This document shows, in pieces, positions 17,941 through 26,906 of a stretch of DNA of 64,000 nucleotides. Source of the stretch: Aldehydirespirator sp965200005 (lineage in GTDB: Bacteria; Actinomycetota; Acidimicrobiia; Acidimicrobiales; Aldehydirespiratoraceae). The DNA lies in assembly GCA_965200005.1 (NCBI GenBank), contig OZ241331.1, forward strand, positions 1,984,001 through 2,048,000. Reading direction: 5' to 3'. The notes under the pieces were generated by a model that was given only the letters and a program-made list of their open reading frames with translations, ran no database searches and had not been told where the DNA came from. Position 1 is the stretch's first letter. Every line of letters starts with the position of its first letter. The translations under genes were made by a program, and so were the position numbers.

Positions 17941-19092
17941 GTGAGACCGTCTCGACCGATCGCGGCGATGCCGCGCTCCGGTATTCGCGAAGTAATGGAA
18001 CTCGCCAATGCGATTCCGGATGCCATCCGCCTCGAGACTGGAGAACCGAACTTCGACACACCGCGCCACATTTGTGAGGCGGCATCGACGGCAGCGTCTG
18101 ATGGCTTCACCAAGTACACACCTAACGCTGGTATCGCACCGCTACGTGAAGCATTAGCCACCAAAGTGCGGCAGCGAAACGGCATTAGCGCAACTGCTGA
18201 GCAAGTTGTGGTAACAACCGGTGCCGTTTCCGGCATCTACAGCAGCATGGTGGCGTTGGTGGACCCCGGCAGTGAGATGCTTCTCGGTGATCCGAGTTGG
18301 CCGAACTATGCACAGATGATGCGGTTGCTCAAGATCAAACCTGTGTACTTCCCACTGCGTTCCGAATACTTGATGGTCCCTCAGGCAACCGACATAGAGC
18401 CGCTAATCACAGCACGCACCAAAGCGATCATGTTGAACTCTCCGGGCAACCCAACCGGTGGAGTCACACCGGGCCACGCTCTTGAGGAAATAATGGAGTT
18501 GGCTCGCCGTCACGACCTGCTGGTGTTCTCCGATGAGGTTTATGACGAATTGTCATTTGATCAACCGCATGTCTCTGCTGCGCCACTCGATACAGACGGT
18601 CGGGTCATCACCTTCTTTAGCTTTTCAAAGACCTACGCAATGACTGGATGGCGTGTGGGCTATTTGGTTGTCCCGCCTGGAGTCTCACCGCTGATTGTGC
18701 GTGCCCAGGAGCCGATCACTTCATGCGTTAACGCGCCCGCTCAAATGGCAGCGCTAGCAGCCGTTATCGGACCTCAAGAGTGCGTATCAGAGATGCGAGC
18801 CGCGTATCAGCACCGGCGGGATCTCGTAACCGACCTGCTGAGTTCTCGTGACATCACTCACATAAGGCCACGAGGTGCCTTCTACTTGATGATTGATGTG
18901 TCGGCCAGTGGTAACAACGGCGCAGACTTTGTGCATCGCTTACTTGGCGAGAAGCGAGTTGCGGTTGTACCCGGCGACACTTTCGGCCCCGACTCGGGCC
19001 GCTTTGTGCGTATCTCATTAGCGACAGCTACCGAACCACTATTGGAGGGCGTCAACCGGATAGCTGACGCGATTCACGACTGGTCAGGATGA
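17941..19092 (+). CDS. Class I/II PLP-dependent aminotransferase
   Basis: A fold-type I aminotransferase of about 383 residues. It has LNSPGNPTGG (Asn/Pro contact region), SDEVYDELSF, and the PLP-lysine segment FSFSKTYAMTGWRVGY. C-terminal FVRISLA supplies the substrate-carboxylate Arg. It would convert an amino acid and 2-oxoglutarate to a 2-oxoacid and glutamate. GTG 17941 is preferred over TTG 17911, since the extra ten residues are not family-like. It lies 70 bases after the ABC ATPase gene on the same strand and is a paralogue of the aminotransferase at 31068, suggesting use of imported amino compounds. Confidence 0.9.
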   Translation: MRPSRPIAAMPRSGIREVMELANAIPDAIRLETGEPNFDTPRHICEAASTAASDGFTKYTPNAGIAPLREALATKVRQRNGISATAEQVVVTTGAVSGIYSSMVALVDPGSEMLLGDPSWPNYAQMMRLLKIKPVYFPLRSEYLMVPQATDIEPLITARTKAIMLNSPGNPTGGVTPGHALEEIMELARRHDLLVFSDEVYDELSFDQPHVSAAPLDTDGRVITFFSFSKTYAMTGWRVGYLVVPPGVSPLIVRAQEPITSCVNAPAQMAALAAVIGPQECVSEMRAAYQHRRDLVTDLLSSRDITHIRPRGAFYLMIDVSASGNNGADFVHRLLGEKRVAVVPGDTFGPDSGRFVRISLATATEPLLEGVNRIADAIHDWSG

Positions 19093-19152
19093 GGGGTGTG
19101 TGCCCAACACCAGCCGCATCAACGCGCCGACCACTGGCGGTAGATGTCGAGA

Positions 19153-20022
19153 CTAGGAAAAGTTGAAGAGGGACATTGCAGTGCCACCGCGGATCATGTC
19201 ACGTTCGTGATCGGTGATGTCACCGAGTAGGTGATCTACAACTTCGAGCGTCTCTTTGTAACCGGGATTCTCGCGGATCCAGGGCCAGTCCGAGGCCATC
19301 AACATTCGCTCTGCCCCGAATGCTTCAAAGATACGTCGAGATGTCTCACTAAGGTCGCGATACGGGTAAGGCCCACCGCTAAAGGCGTAATGGCCCGAGA
19401 AATGCACATGCACACGGCGATGTTTGGCAGCGAACGCTTCCACCATCTCTAAACCTGCCGGCGGCAAGTCGACATCAAACTGCGGCCGCCCGTAGTCATC
19501 GACTCGCAACTCGAGATGCATGTTGGGAAGGAACCCGAGGTGATTCAGTACCACCGATAAACCGGGCAACAGATCCAGGCACCCATCAAGCAACTCAACC
19601 TGATCAGCAGGCCCATAAAACCATGCCTTCATGTTGGCATCACGCATAGCTGACAAGATCGGAAACACGTCAAGTGACTCGGGATCGGCCCCTGCACTGC
19701 CTTCAAGACCATAGAAGCGAACACCCTCGATGCCAGCGTCGATCCGGCGTTTCAGTGTTTCAGCCGGGACGGGATCCGCAAAGTCATAGACGGCTACACC
19801 AGCGATCTGCTGTGGGTAGGAAGCAATCACTTCTGCCAGATAGTGGTCATGTTCGGAGAGAGCACAGAAGATGGCTCGGTCTACGCCTGCGACGTCCATC
19901 GCCGCGAGCAAACGTTCGGCTAACTCTGAGCGCTCGGGCGGTGTCATCCCTTCAAAGATTGCTCGGGGACAGTCGTCACTTAGTGACCTAAACAGGTGCA
20001 GGTGGGCATCAACAACATCCAT
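19153..20022 (-). CDS. Amidohydrolase_2 family TIM-barrel hydrolase
   Basis: A 289-residue protein with HLHLF at the N-terminus (metal pair), YGLEG, LNHLGFLPN and MLMASDWPW (catalytic Asp), resembling 2-pyrone-4,6-dicarboxylate lactonase/ACMSD-like enzymes. It is last in the minus-strand ABC importer operon, 51 bases after an alpha/beta hydrolase, so it probably processes an imported compound or a ring-cleavage lactone. ATG 20022 has a purine-rich AGAAAGAG upstream. The substrate is unknown. Confidence 0.75.
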   Translation of the reverse strand: MDVVDAHLHLFRSLSDDCPRAIFEGMTPPERSELAERLLAAMDVAGVDRAIFCALSEHDHYLAEVIASYPQQIAGVAVYDFADPVPAETLKRRIDAGIEGVRFYGLEGSAGADPESLDVFPILSAMRDANMKAWFYGPADQVELLDGCLDLLPGLSVVLNHLGFLPNMHLELRVDDYGRPQFDVDLPPAGLEMVEAFAAKHRRVHVHFSGHYAFSGGPYPYRDLSETSRRIFEAFGAERMLMASDWPWIRENPGYKETLEVVDHLLGDITDHERDMIRGGTAMSLFNFS

Positions 20023-20073
20023 GGCGATCTCTTTCTGCTCTGATTCTTCTGTGACTATTGATCGGTACTAGCT

Positions 20074-20796
20074 CTACGTGCTTGCCATCTCAGCCTTCTC
20101 GGTGACTTCGGCAATCCAAGCAAGATGGAAGCCCGTCAAATAGCGGCGCATGAACATCACCAGCTGCTCAAGTAGGTGACGGTGCTCAATCAGGAGCCTT
20201 GGGCCGCTGATGGCGCTTCCGGTAGACACCCACATGTTCTGGCCCTGCAACTGAGAGTGAATCGACCGGACGTATTCGTGTGACTCACTGTCGCCGCTGC
20301 CGGTGATCAGCGCTCGCAAGGCTCCGGTCATAGCCATTGAACTGTCCATCTGCCCGCTACCCGAGTCGTGAGAGGCAACCACGGTGTTGGGTGAAAGGCT
20401 GATCAGAGCCTGAACCGGAGCGCCCTCGTCCGCGCCCAGGTGTAGGGCCGCGTTCGCCACTGTCCCGTAACTAATGAGGCCGCAAGGACCAAACGTGGCA
20501 TGAGTCTGTTCAAGAACACCGGCAATGTCTTGATGTGTGATCGACACATCTATGTCGCCCACGTCGCCGTCGGAGAGACCGTGTCCTCGCAACTCGATGC
20601 TGATGACTCGAAACCCGCTTGTCACCAGTGTTGCGGGCAGCGAACCCCAGGCATCGAGGTCGTCGCCAAGGTCATGAACTAGCAATAGGGGTGGCCCGTC
20701 GGCGGGATACTCGATGCCACGCAGAACCGTCCCGTCGTCAAGACGTATCTCAATCGGAACAGCCTTGCTGTTGGGCACGGGTGTCGGTGAAGCCAT
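20074..20796 (-). CDS. Alpha/beta-hydrolase-like protein, atypical nucleophile elbow
   Basis: A protein of about 240 residues with the alpha/beta-hydrolase strand order (PPLLLVHDLGDDLDAWGSLP, oxyanion region; VISIELRGHGLSDGD). The nucleophile elbow reads LISYGT instead of GxSxG, so activity is in doubt, and a catalytic His late in the chain is plausible in HRHLLEQ but not certain. ATG 20796 begins 10 bases after the ABC ATPase stop; an earlier ATG would overlap that gene by 89 bases. It is part of the importer operon. Confidence 0.65.
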   Translation of the reverse strand: MASPTPVPNSKAVPIEIRLDDGTVLRGIEYPADGPPLLLVHDLGDDLDAWGSLPATLVTSGFRVISIELRGHGLSDGDVGDIDVSITHQDIAGVLEQTHATFGPCGLISYGTVANAALHLGADEGAPVQALISLSPNTVVASHDSGSGQMDSSMAMTGALRALITGSGDSESHEYVRSIHSQLQGQNMWVSTGSAISGPRLLIEHRHLLEQLVMFMRRYLTGFHLAWIAEVTEKAEMAST

Positions 20797-20806
20797 CGAG
20801 TAAGGC

Positions 20807-21778
20807 CTAGAAGGGTTGAGGATTGAAGCAGCGGAACCCAGCACCCGACTCAACAACGTGCGAGGGATGTTGCTTCCAGCACCGTTCAATTCCATGAGAG
20901 CAACGCGGGGCGAAACTACAACCGGGAGGCATCATCTGCATGGGCGGGACGAGCCCCGGGATCGCTGCAAGGTCTTTTCGCTTACCGATTACGTGGGGTA
21001 GAGCGCGCAGCAGACCCTGTGTGTATGGATGACGTGGATCAGAAAAGAGCTGCTCAACAGGTGCTTCCTCGACAATCTCACCCGCGTACATCACAGCAAC
21101 ACGGTCAGCAATTGAAGCCACTACAGCAAGATCATGGGTGATCAAGAGCATTGACATTTGCCGTTGTCGCTGCTCACGACGTAAGCGTTCAAGGATCTGA
21201 GCTTGAACCGTTACATCTAGAGCAGTTGTCGGTTCGTCAGCGATCAGAATCTCGGGATCAAGCACTAAAGCCATGGCGATCATTACCCGCTGACGCATGC
21301 CACCCGAGAGTTCGTGAGGGTACGAATCGACGCGTTCTTCAGGAGCAGGTAGCCCAACATCTCGCAAGATGTCAACACACATCTGGAGCGCTTCGCTCTT
21401 GTTAATGCTTCGATGCGTACGGATCACTTCGGTCATCACTTGACCCACAGTGAACACCGGATCAAGTGACGTTAGCGGATCCTGGAAGATCATTGAGATC
21501 CGCTGGGAGCGGATCTTGCGGATTCGTTGTTCGGAGAGTGCAGTTAGCTCGTCGTCATGAAAACGAATCTGTCCCGAGGCGATACTCACCGGCGGAGTAG
21601 GCAACAGACGCATGATCGACAGTGCAGTGATTGTTTTGCCGCACCCACTCTCACCGACGAGACAGAGCACCTCATTGGGATAGATTTCAAATGAGACGTC
21701 ACGTACAACATCAAATGTGCCCTGACGCGTGGCAACCGCGGTATGAAGATTACGAACCGAGAGCACAGGGGCGGTCAT
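20807..21778 (-). CDS. Peptide/opine ABC transporter ATP-binding protein (OppD/DppD type)
   Basis: A 323-residue ATPase: Walker A GESGCGKT, Q-loop IFQDPLTSLDPVFTVGQVM, signature LSGGMRQRV, Walker B ILIADEPTTALD, then PPGCSFAPRCSHG, the C-terminal motif of the OppD branch. It forms a heterodimer with an OppF-type ATPase, most likely the one at 16731-17870. The start ATG overlaps the stop of the permease gene by 4 bases, so they are translationally coupled. Confidence 0.92.
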   Translation of the reverse strand: MTAPVLSVRNLHTAVATRQGTFDVVRDVSFEIYPNEVLCLVGESGCGKTITALSIMRLLPTPPVSIASGQIRFHDDELTALSEQRIRKIRSQRISMIFQDPLTSLDPVFTVGQVMTEVIRTHRSINKSEALQMCVDILRDVGLPAPEERVDSYPHELSGGMRQRVMIAMALVLDPEILIADEPTTALDVTVQAQILERLRREQRQRQMSMLLITHDLAVVASIADRVAVMYAGEIVEEAPVEQLFSDPRHPYTQGLLRALPHVIGKRKDLAAIPGLVPPMQMMPPGCSFAPRCSHGIERCWKQHPSHVVESGAGFRCFNPQPF

Positions 21779-22692
21779 GTTCGACGCAGCCTCGGGTTTG
21801 CGATTGTGTAGCCAACATCGGCTAGCCAGTTGCTCAACACCACTATCGCAATCAACACCAGCGAGAAGAACTGTGCTACTGGATAGTCCCGCCGCAATAC
21901 CGCGTTTACGAGAACCTGACCGAGGCCCGGCCAGCCAAAGATCGTCTCCACTACTAGTGCATACCCCACGATCTGGCCGATCCGAAGGCCTGCAAGCGAG
22001 ATGATGGGCACCATGGCGTTACGTAACACATGCTTGCCGACGATGCGAGTCTCCGATAGTCCACCGGCTCGCAGAGTTCGCACAAAGTCCTGGCCGAGGT
22101 TTTCAAGCATGGCTGAACGTGTCATGCGAACCGTCAAAGCGATGCCCTCCATTGCCAATACCGTCGCAGGTAGGATCAACTGTTTGGTACTGCAGCATCC
22201 TGCTGAGGGCAGCCAGCCAAGAGTGGACGCGAAGAGCCACACCGTGAGCAATGCCAGCCAGAAGTTGGGTATTGCCATACCTGCGACGGAGAAGGTCATT
22301 ATGGATCCGTCGGCCCAGGTGTTTCGCCGAACCGCCGCAAGTATTCCTAACGGGACTCCGATCACAAAGACAAGGATGAATGCGGCTGCTCCCAGTATGA
22401 GGCTGTTGCGTCCATGCTCGGTGAGCATGTCAAAAATGTCGGCATTGTTGGTCAGTGACTTGCCAAAATCAAATGTGATCAAACGTCCCATATAGCGGAA
22501 GTATTGCTCATGTATCGGGTCGTTTAATCCCAACAACTCACGGAACTCTTCTCGTTCTTCAAATGATGCTGAAGCGGGCAGGCGTGCAGAGACAGCATCA
22601 CCACCCGATAGACGGATCGCATAAAACACCGCAATAGATGACAGCAACAGCACGATCAATGTGTAGATGGTGCGTGCGAGTATTCGCTTCAC
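21775..22692 (-). CDS. ABC transporter permease (DppB/OppB type)
   Basis: A permease of about 305 residues. The N-terminal TM segment and periplasmic loop are typical (TIYTLIVLLLSSIAVFYAIRLSGGD), and an EAA-like loop (RTLRAGGLSETRIVGKHVLRNA) contacts the ATPase. About six TM segments are predicted. GTG 22692 is chosen because the longer version carries 37 polar, unrelated residues and overlaps the DppC gene. It is the second permease of the importer, 43 bases after dppC-like. Confidence 0.88.
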   Translation of the reverse strand: MKRILARTIYTLIVLLLSSIAVFYAIRLSGGDAVSARLPASASFEEREEFRELLGLNDPIHEQYFRYMGRLITFDFGKSLTNNADIFDMLTEHGRNSLILGAAAFILVFVIGVPLGILAAVRRNTWADGSIMTFSVAGMAIPNFWLALLTVWLFASTLGWLPSAGCCSTKQLILPATVLAMEGIALTVRMTRSAMLENLGQDFVRTLRAGGLSETRIVGKHVLRNAMVPIISLAGLRIGQIVGYALVVETIFGWPGLGQVLVNAVLRRDYPVAQFFSLVLIAIVVLSNWLADVGYTIANPRLRRT

Positions 22693-22735
22693 GGCAGTGA
22701 ACCGCCACGCACTTGAGTGACTCGCTGCGAGTGAC

Positions 22736-23683
22736 TCACGAGTCGTCCACCGATTTGGCTTCGTGACGCAGGCGAGGATCAAACACATCTCGCAGACCAT
22801 CACCGATCAGGCTCACTGACAGCACTACCAACACGATGGCGATACCGGAAATTGTTGACTCCCAGTGGTTGAGCCGCAGGAAGTTACGACCGTCAGCTAC
22901 CAACTGCCCGAGGCTCGGAGTTGGTGGCTGTGCACCGAGACCGATAAACGACAGTGCTGCTTCTGCGATCACGGCTACTGCCACGTAATAGGACGCCAAC
23001 ACGAACGCCGGGGCCAAGATGTTGGGGAAGATGTGACGCCACATGATGCGCATTGACGAATAGCCGCCAGCCCTAGCAGCTTCCACAAACTCACGCTGGG
23101 AGAGTGTCAGCACCTCACCTCGAACTACCCGTGCGATTGCTGCGGTATTGACCAGTCCCACCGCGAGGATGACCGGCACTAGCCCACCGCCCATACCTCC
23201 GACAAACAACACCGCGAGCAGGATCAGCGGGAAACCCCAGATGAAGTCAATCGTGCCGCCGACAGCGCGATCAGTCCAGCCACCCAGGTAGCCCGCCACC
23301 ATCCCTAGGACGATCCCTGCCACTAGCGCCAGCAACGTCACTCCGGCAGCCACGGTGAGACTCACCCTGATCCCCACAAAAACGCGCACTGCCATGTCAC
23401 GCCCCAAGCCGTCGGTGCCAAACAAGTAGCCGTCGCTAAACGGCGGCAGATGAATGGCGGAGTAATCCTGGCTTACGTAATCGCCACCCGTGAGCCATGG
23501 CCCGAGGATCCCCGCCGCCAGCACCACAACCCCGAGCGCCGAACCAAACAGCAGTAGCCGGTTGTGGCGCATACGTCGCACATTGCGACGCAGCGCACTG
23601 ACATGCTGAGCTTCCTCATGTTCGACGACGCGCTGTTCCCAGTCGCGTCTCAAGGCATCAATGCCCGTTAGGCCGTCACCCAC
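22736..23683 (-). CDS. ABC transporter permease (DppC/OppC type)
   Basis: A 315-residue permease with the OppC N-terminal domain (ALRRNVRRMRHNRLLLFGSALGV), LFGTDGLGRDMAVRVFVG, and the EAA loop EFVEAARAGGYSSMRIMWRHIFPN. It ends with the usual DGLRDVFDPRLR. It pairs with the DppB-like permease to form the channel and is encoded 73 bases after the substrate-binding protein gene. Confidence 0.92.
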   Translation of the reverse strand: MGDGLTGIDALRRDWEQRVVEHEEAQHVSALRRNVRRMRHNRLLLFGSALGVVVLAAGILGPWLTGGDYVSQDYSAIHLPPFSDGYLFGTDGLGRDMAVRVFVGIRVSLTVAAGVTLLALVAGIVLGMVAGYLGGWTDRAVGGTIDFIWGFPLILLAVLFVGGMGGGLVPVILAVGLVNTAAIARVVRGEVLTLSQREFVEAARAGGYSSMRIMWRHIFPNILAPAFVLASYYVAVAVIAEAALSFIGLGAQPPTPSLGQLVADGRNFLRLNHWESTISGIAIVLVVLSVSLIGDGLRDVFDPRLRHEAKSVDDS

Positions 23684-23756
23684 CCCGGGACCTGCTGGTT
23701 AGTCGTGCTTGAGTGCCCTGCCAGGACTGTCCGATACCTCAGACCTAAAGAGGCCT

Positions 23757-25574
23757 TCAGGACTCGATCCAGGTGTCGTTGTAGTACGGGTAGAGGTTCC
23801 ACACGAAAGGCTGCCAGCCGTGCACCTTATTGTGGTGAACGAATGTGGCGTTCTGGTTCATGATCGGCAGGTAAGGCAACTGCTCTGCCCAGGCGAGCTG
23901 GAACTCTGATGCCGAAGCCTGTGCCTCGGCTTCGGTAGCGGACTTCTGCCAAGCATCAATCGCAGCGTCGATGCGAGGTTCAACCGCATGTGAGAAGTTC
24001 GGTACGGGGATCGTGTAGGAGGCACCAAACAGTGTCAATACATCGATCGGGATCGGCCACAACCAGAAGAACAGTGACATCTCCACGGAGTCACGACCGG
24101 GCTGGCTTTGCTCGGTAAAGGCAGCGCCACGATCCACCACATTCAGGTTGGCACGAACACCGACTTTGGCGAACTGTGCAGAAACTGCTGCAGCAACGTC
24201 TTTCTGTACCGACTCATCCTCAACGAGGTAGCGGAACTCAAAGCGCACGTCATCGCGCACCCGAACGCCGTCATCGCCCATTCTCCAGCCGGCTTCATCC
24301 AGCTTTTGGTTTGCTAGATCAACATCAAACTGGTTGTACTGCTCGACTGCGGGATCGTAGTTGCGGTCGGTTGTGGGGAATGGACCGTAAGTGGCGGCAC
24401 CGTTTCCGGCGAGGATTGCGTTAACCATGCCTTCACGGTCAAGGGAGTGCGACAGGCCCTGACGAGTTAACACATCGCCAAACAACTCTTCGTAATCACG
24501 ATTCATTGCCAGGTGGAATCCCGACCATTCGGGGTGGCGGATTACCGTCAGATCGGGGTTGTTCTCAAGCCGACCAATGTCTTGGTGGGCAGGCCCGATC
24601 AGGGTGTCAATGTCGCCGTTCTCAATCTGGGTTGCACGCTGGCCAGCTTCAGTGATGACACTCCAGCGGATGCCATCAAGATGTGCAGCACCGTCATTTG
24701 AGAAGAACGGGGTGTTGGAGCCCGGATAGTCGTCCCAGCGCTTAACCGCTACGTGGCTGCCCGGCACCCACTCCTCATGAGTGAACGGGCCAGTGCCATC
24801 CGCAAACTCGGTGCCGTAAGTGGACTCGGGATTGAGGCTGCCGTCTTCGTTGAGGGTGCTGTCTTTCCAGGTGTTTATGTTGAGGATGCGCCAGTAGCCG
24901 GTCTTGTGTGGGCCGAGAGCACCAACCCAGGCATTCTTCATCTTCATCACGACTGTGCTGCCGTCGGCCTCGTAAGTGTCAACGGGTGAAGCCAGACCAG
25001 CGATGAAGCTAAATGCTTGAACCGAACGGTAGAACTCGGCTACAGCCTCGGCGTCAACTGTTCCACCAGAGTGTGAGATCCTGCCGTCGGGAATGTCAAA
25101 CGTGTAGGTCAGGCCATCGTCGGAGACCGAGAAACCCGATGCGAACTGCGGTACGTTCGCACCCGAGGGATCGTTGGAGAGGATCGCCTCATAAATGGCG
25201 AAGAAGGCTGGGTCGTACCAGTTGGTTGTGAGCGGATCGTGCTTTGAAACGTCACGGTTGTATCCCTCACGCAAGGTGCCGCCGCTAACCGGCCCGCCCA
25301 TGTCAGGCTCAGTTTCTTCAGTGGTTTCCTCGGCAGTTCCAGCGTCGCTCGTGTCAGCCGAGTCCGTGGCATCAGTCTCTGGTTCCATGACAGCGGGTTC
25401 GGCAGAGTCGTCATCTCCGCAAGCCGCCAGGATGCTTGCTGCAGCGGCCACACCAACGCCTGAGAGACCCAGGCGCTTCATAAATGTCCGGCGATTGAGT
25501 GCCTTGGCCTGATACTGGCCAGTGATTTCGGCAACCTCGGGGCCGTACTCTTCTCGTATCCACGACGTTCCCAT
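23757..25574 (-). CDS. ABC transporter substrate-binding lipoprotein (family 5, Tat signal)
   Basis: A 605-residue family 5 solute-binding protein. A cytosolic stretch is followed by the twin-arginine motif RRTFMKR (R28, R29), a hydrophobic core and lipobox LAAC (C52), then an acidic Asp/Glu/Thr linker. The long two-lobed body includes the typical YDPAFFAIYEAIL and GTGPFTHEEWVPGSHV. It captures peptides, opines or similar solutes outside the membrane and hands them to the DppBC-like permeases. It heads the operon; a tandem GCGCGATTAAC lies in its leader. Confidence 0.9.
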   Translation of the reverse strand: MGTSWIREEYGPEVAEITGQYQAKALNRRTFMKRLGLSGVGVAAAASILAACGDDDSAEPAVMEPETDATDSADTSDAGTAEETTEETEPDMGGPVSGGTLREGYNRDVSKHDPLTTNWYDPAFFAIYEAILSNDPSGANVPQFASGFSVSDDGLTYTFDIPDGRISHSGGTVDAEAVAEFYRSVQAFSFIAGLASPVDTYEADGSTVVMKMKNAWVGALGPHKTGYWRILNINTWKDSTLNEDGSLNPESTYGTEFADGTGPFTHEEWVPGSHVAVKRWDDYPGSNTPFFSNDGAAHLDGIRWSVITEAGQRATQIENGDIDTLIGPAHQDIGRLENNPDLTVIRHPEWSGFHLAMNRDYEELFGDVLTRQGLSHSLDREGMVNAILAGNGAATYGPFPTTDRNYDPAVEQYNQFDVDLANQKLDEAGWRMGDDGVRVRDDVRFEFRYLVEDESVQKDVAAAVSAQFAKVGVRANLNVVDRGAAFTEQSQPGRDSVEMSLFFWLWPIPIDVLTLFGASYTIPVPNFSHAVEPRIDAAIDAWQKSATEAEAQASASEFQLAWAEQLPYLPIMNQNATFVHHNKVHGWQPFVWNLYPYYNDTWIES

Positions 25575-25596
25575 GGGTCACTCCCAGTTCTGACTC

Positions 25597-25618
25597 GCGC
25601 GATTAACGCGCGATTAAC
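25597..25618. promoter_or_regulatory. Tandem GCGCGATTAAC in the leader of the ABC operon
   Basis: Two exact 11-bp copies sit side by side, 22 bases upstream of the substrate-binding-protein start. The 11-base pitch puts both copies on the same DNA face, as for a dimeric or cooperative regulator. No regulator gene is adjacent. Confidence 0.4.
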
Positions 25619-25660
25619 TTGCCGGAAGCTCCGACTGAACGAAGTTTCTAGCACGTCAGG

Positions 25661-25684
25661 CCCCGCCGGCCATAGCCGGGCGGG
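25661..25684 (-). terminator. GC-rich hairpin between the C45-like gene and the ABC operon
   Basis: CCCCGCCGGC-CATA-GCCGGGCGGG pairs with one bulge, 8 bases past the stop of the upstream minus-strand hydrolase gene and before the promoter region of the ABC operon. It has no strong U-tract. Confidence 0.5.
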
Positions 25685-25692
25685 TGAGTCAG

Positions 25693-26502
25693 CTACGCCA
25701 GAACGTGAGCGTTCTCCGAGGGATAGTGCTGCCGGAAGGCGTCTGCTGCCTGCGTCGACCAGCAAATACCGAGAGGCAGTTGTAACTCGATGCGCTCAGA
25801 CACATTGCAGGGTTGGCCCTGTGAGACATGCAGGGTCGTGACTTGGCCCGAGCGGTGCAATACGTAGGAATACACCGTGCGGTAGCCCTCGTGGTTGCAG
25901 ATGCCGGTCGTTCCGTCGTCGTGCGAACGTTGCAACCTGAAAATGTCTGCAATGCTTGTGGCTGTATCCAGTCGTCGTTGAGCCGAAGCAAGACGCTTTC
26001 CTGTGGTCACGGTGTCGTCATCGCGTCGATGCGGGCCTAGTACAACATGATGATTGGAGCGCGCAGTTGCTCCGCGTAACTCTGTGACCTCGATGTTGTT
26101 GCTTCTCACTTCGACTGCTGCAGCGCCCGTGCCGTCGATCATGATGAGATTTGCCCACAGGTACGGCTGAACTTCGACGGCGAGGCGCAGCGCGTTGACA
26201 GCCGACTTCACATCCGTGCCCTGCCTAAGGGCGATCTCGGTCAGTTCGTCATAGTTGGCGTGACCTTCCAGGGTTCGCACGTTTGAGTCACAACACAAAA
26301 GGCCTGCAGAGTTGGCACCGATCGAGAATCCTGAGAACTCATCAAGTGAAGGATCAGTGCCAGCCCATGTAACAACACCCCGCACCCCAAACACATCCGG
26401 TTCGGTGACCAGCCGATCATCAAAGTGCTCGCGCCCAAAGTCCTTGTTCTTGAACAGCAGGTACTCACCTCTGCCAAGCCTCATCACTCCGGTGGTACAC
26501 AT
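25693..26502 (-). CDS. C45/penicillin-acyltransferase-like Ntn hydrolase
   Basis: The 269-residue protein begins Met-Cys-Thr-Thr, so Met removal would expose Cys2 as an N-terminal nucleophile. It then shows FKNKDF and GFSIGANSAGLLCCDSN, features of the C45 family (acyl-CoA:6-aminopenicillanate acyltransferase, carcinine hydrolase-like). Such enzymes cleave or form linear amides of amino compounds. It is the gene before the ABC importer, separated from it by a hairpin, so it may act on imported amides. ATG 26502 is fixed by the Cys2 requirement. Confidence 0.65.
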   Translation of the reverse strand: MCTTGVMRLGRGEYLLFKNKDFGREHFDDRLVTEPDVFGVRGVVTWAGTDPSLDEFSGFSIGANSAGLLCCDSNVRTLEGHANYDELTEIALRQGTDVKSAVNALRLAVEVQPYLWANLIMIDGTGAAAVEVRSNNIEVTELRGATARSNHHVVLGPHRRDDDTVTTGKRLASAQRRLDTATSIADIFRLQRSHDDGTTGICNHEGYRTVYSYVLHRSGQVTTLHVSQGQPCNVSERIELQLPLGICWSTQAADAFRQHYPSENAHVLA

Positions 26503-26801
26503 CTCAACCTCCTCAACGTTGCTGATTCGCAGACATCTTCAGGCTCGCATTAGCGAGACACTCTTGCGAAGCGATCCACCGAGAGCCTTGCACGCGGCCC
26601 TTCAGTCAAAGTTGCACGACACGGTCTGGATCTCAACTTCAAGGCGGTGAGTCCATCTTTCGGAGGTTTCGCTTCAGCGTTCAAGGATCGATGATCGCGG
26701 AATCAAGCGGCCGCTCGTTGCATCTCGCTGAATGGTGACCAGCAAGATAGACTAGAAAGCATTGACATTTCATCAGCATCCACTTTGGGGAGGTGCAGAC
26801 C
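26503..26801. other. Divergent intergenic region without a clear gene
   Basis: About 300 bases between the minus-strand Ntn-hydrolase gene and the plus-strand unknown genes. A TTGACA hexamer at about 26762 could be a -35 element for the plus-strand side, but no convincing -10 is visible. No hairpin or RNA gene is evident. Confidence 0.4.
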
Positions 26802-26894
26802 GTGGCGCTGACATCTGGCCGAGACATGCTCTTCCCCGCGAGTCGGATGGGTGAACCAAGGGATCATCGACAGATTCGCGGGCGCCTTGATTAG
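26802..26894 (+). CDS. Possible 30-residue leader ORF
   Basis: GTG 26802 follows a strong GGGGAGG. The short product (MALTSGRDMLFP start) ends 12 bases before the next gene, and its stop region carries that gene's ribosome binding site. It could be a leader peptide or chance. Confidence 0.25.
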   Translation: MALTSGRDMLFPASRMGEPRDHRQIRGRLD

Positions 26895-26906
26895 GAAGGG
26901 CAGAGT

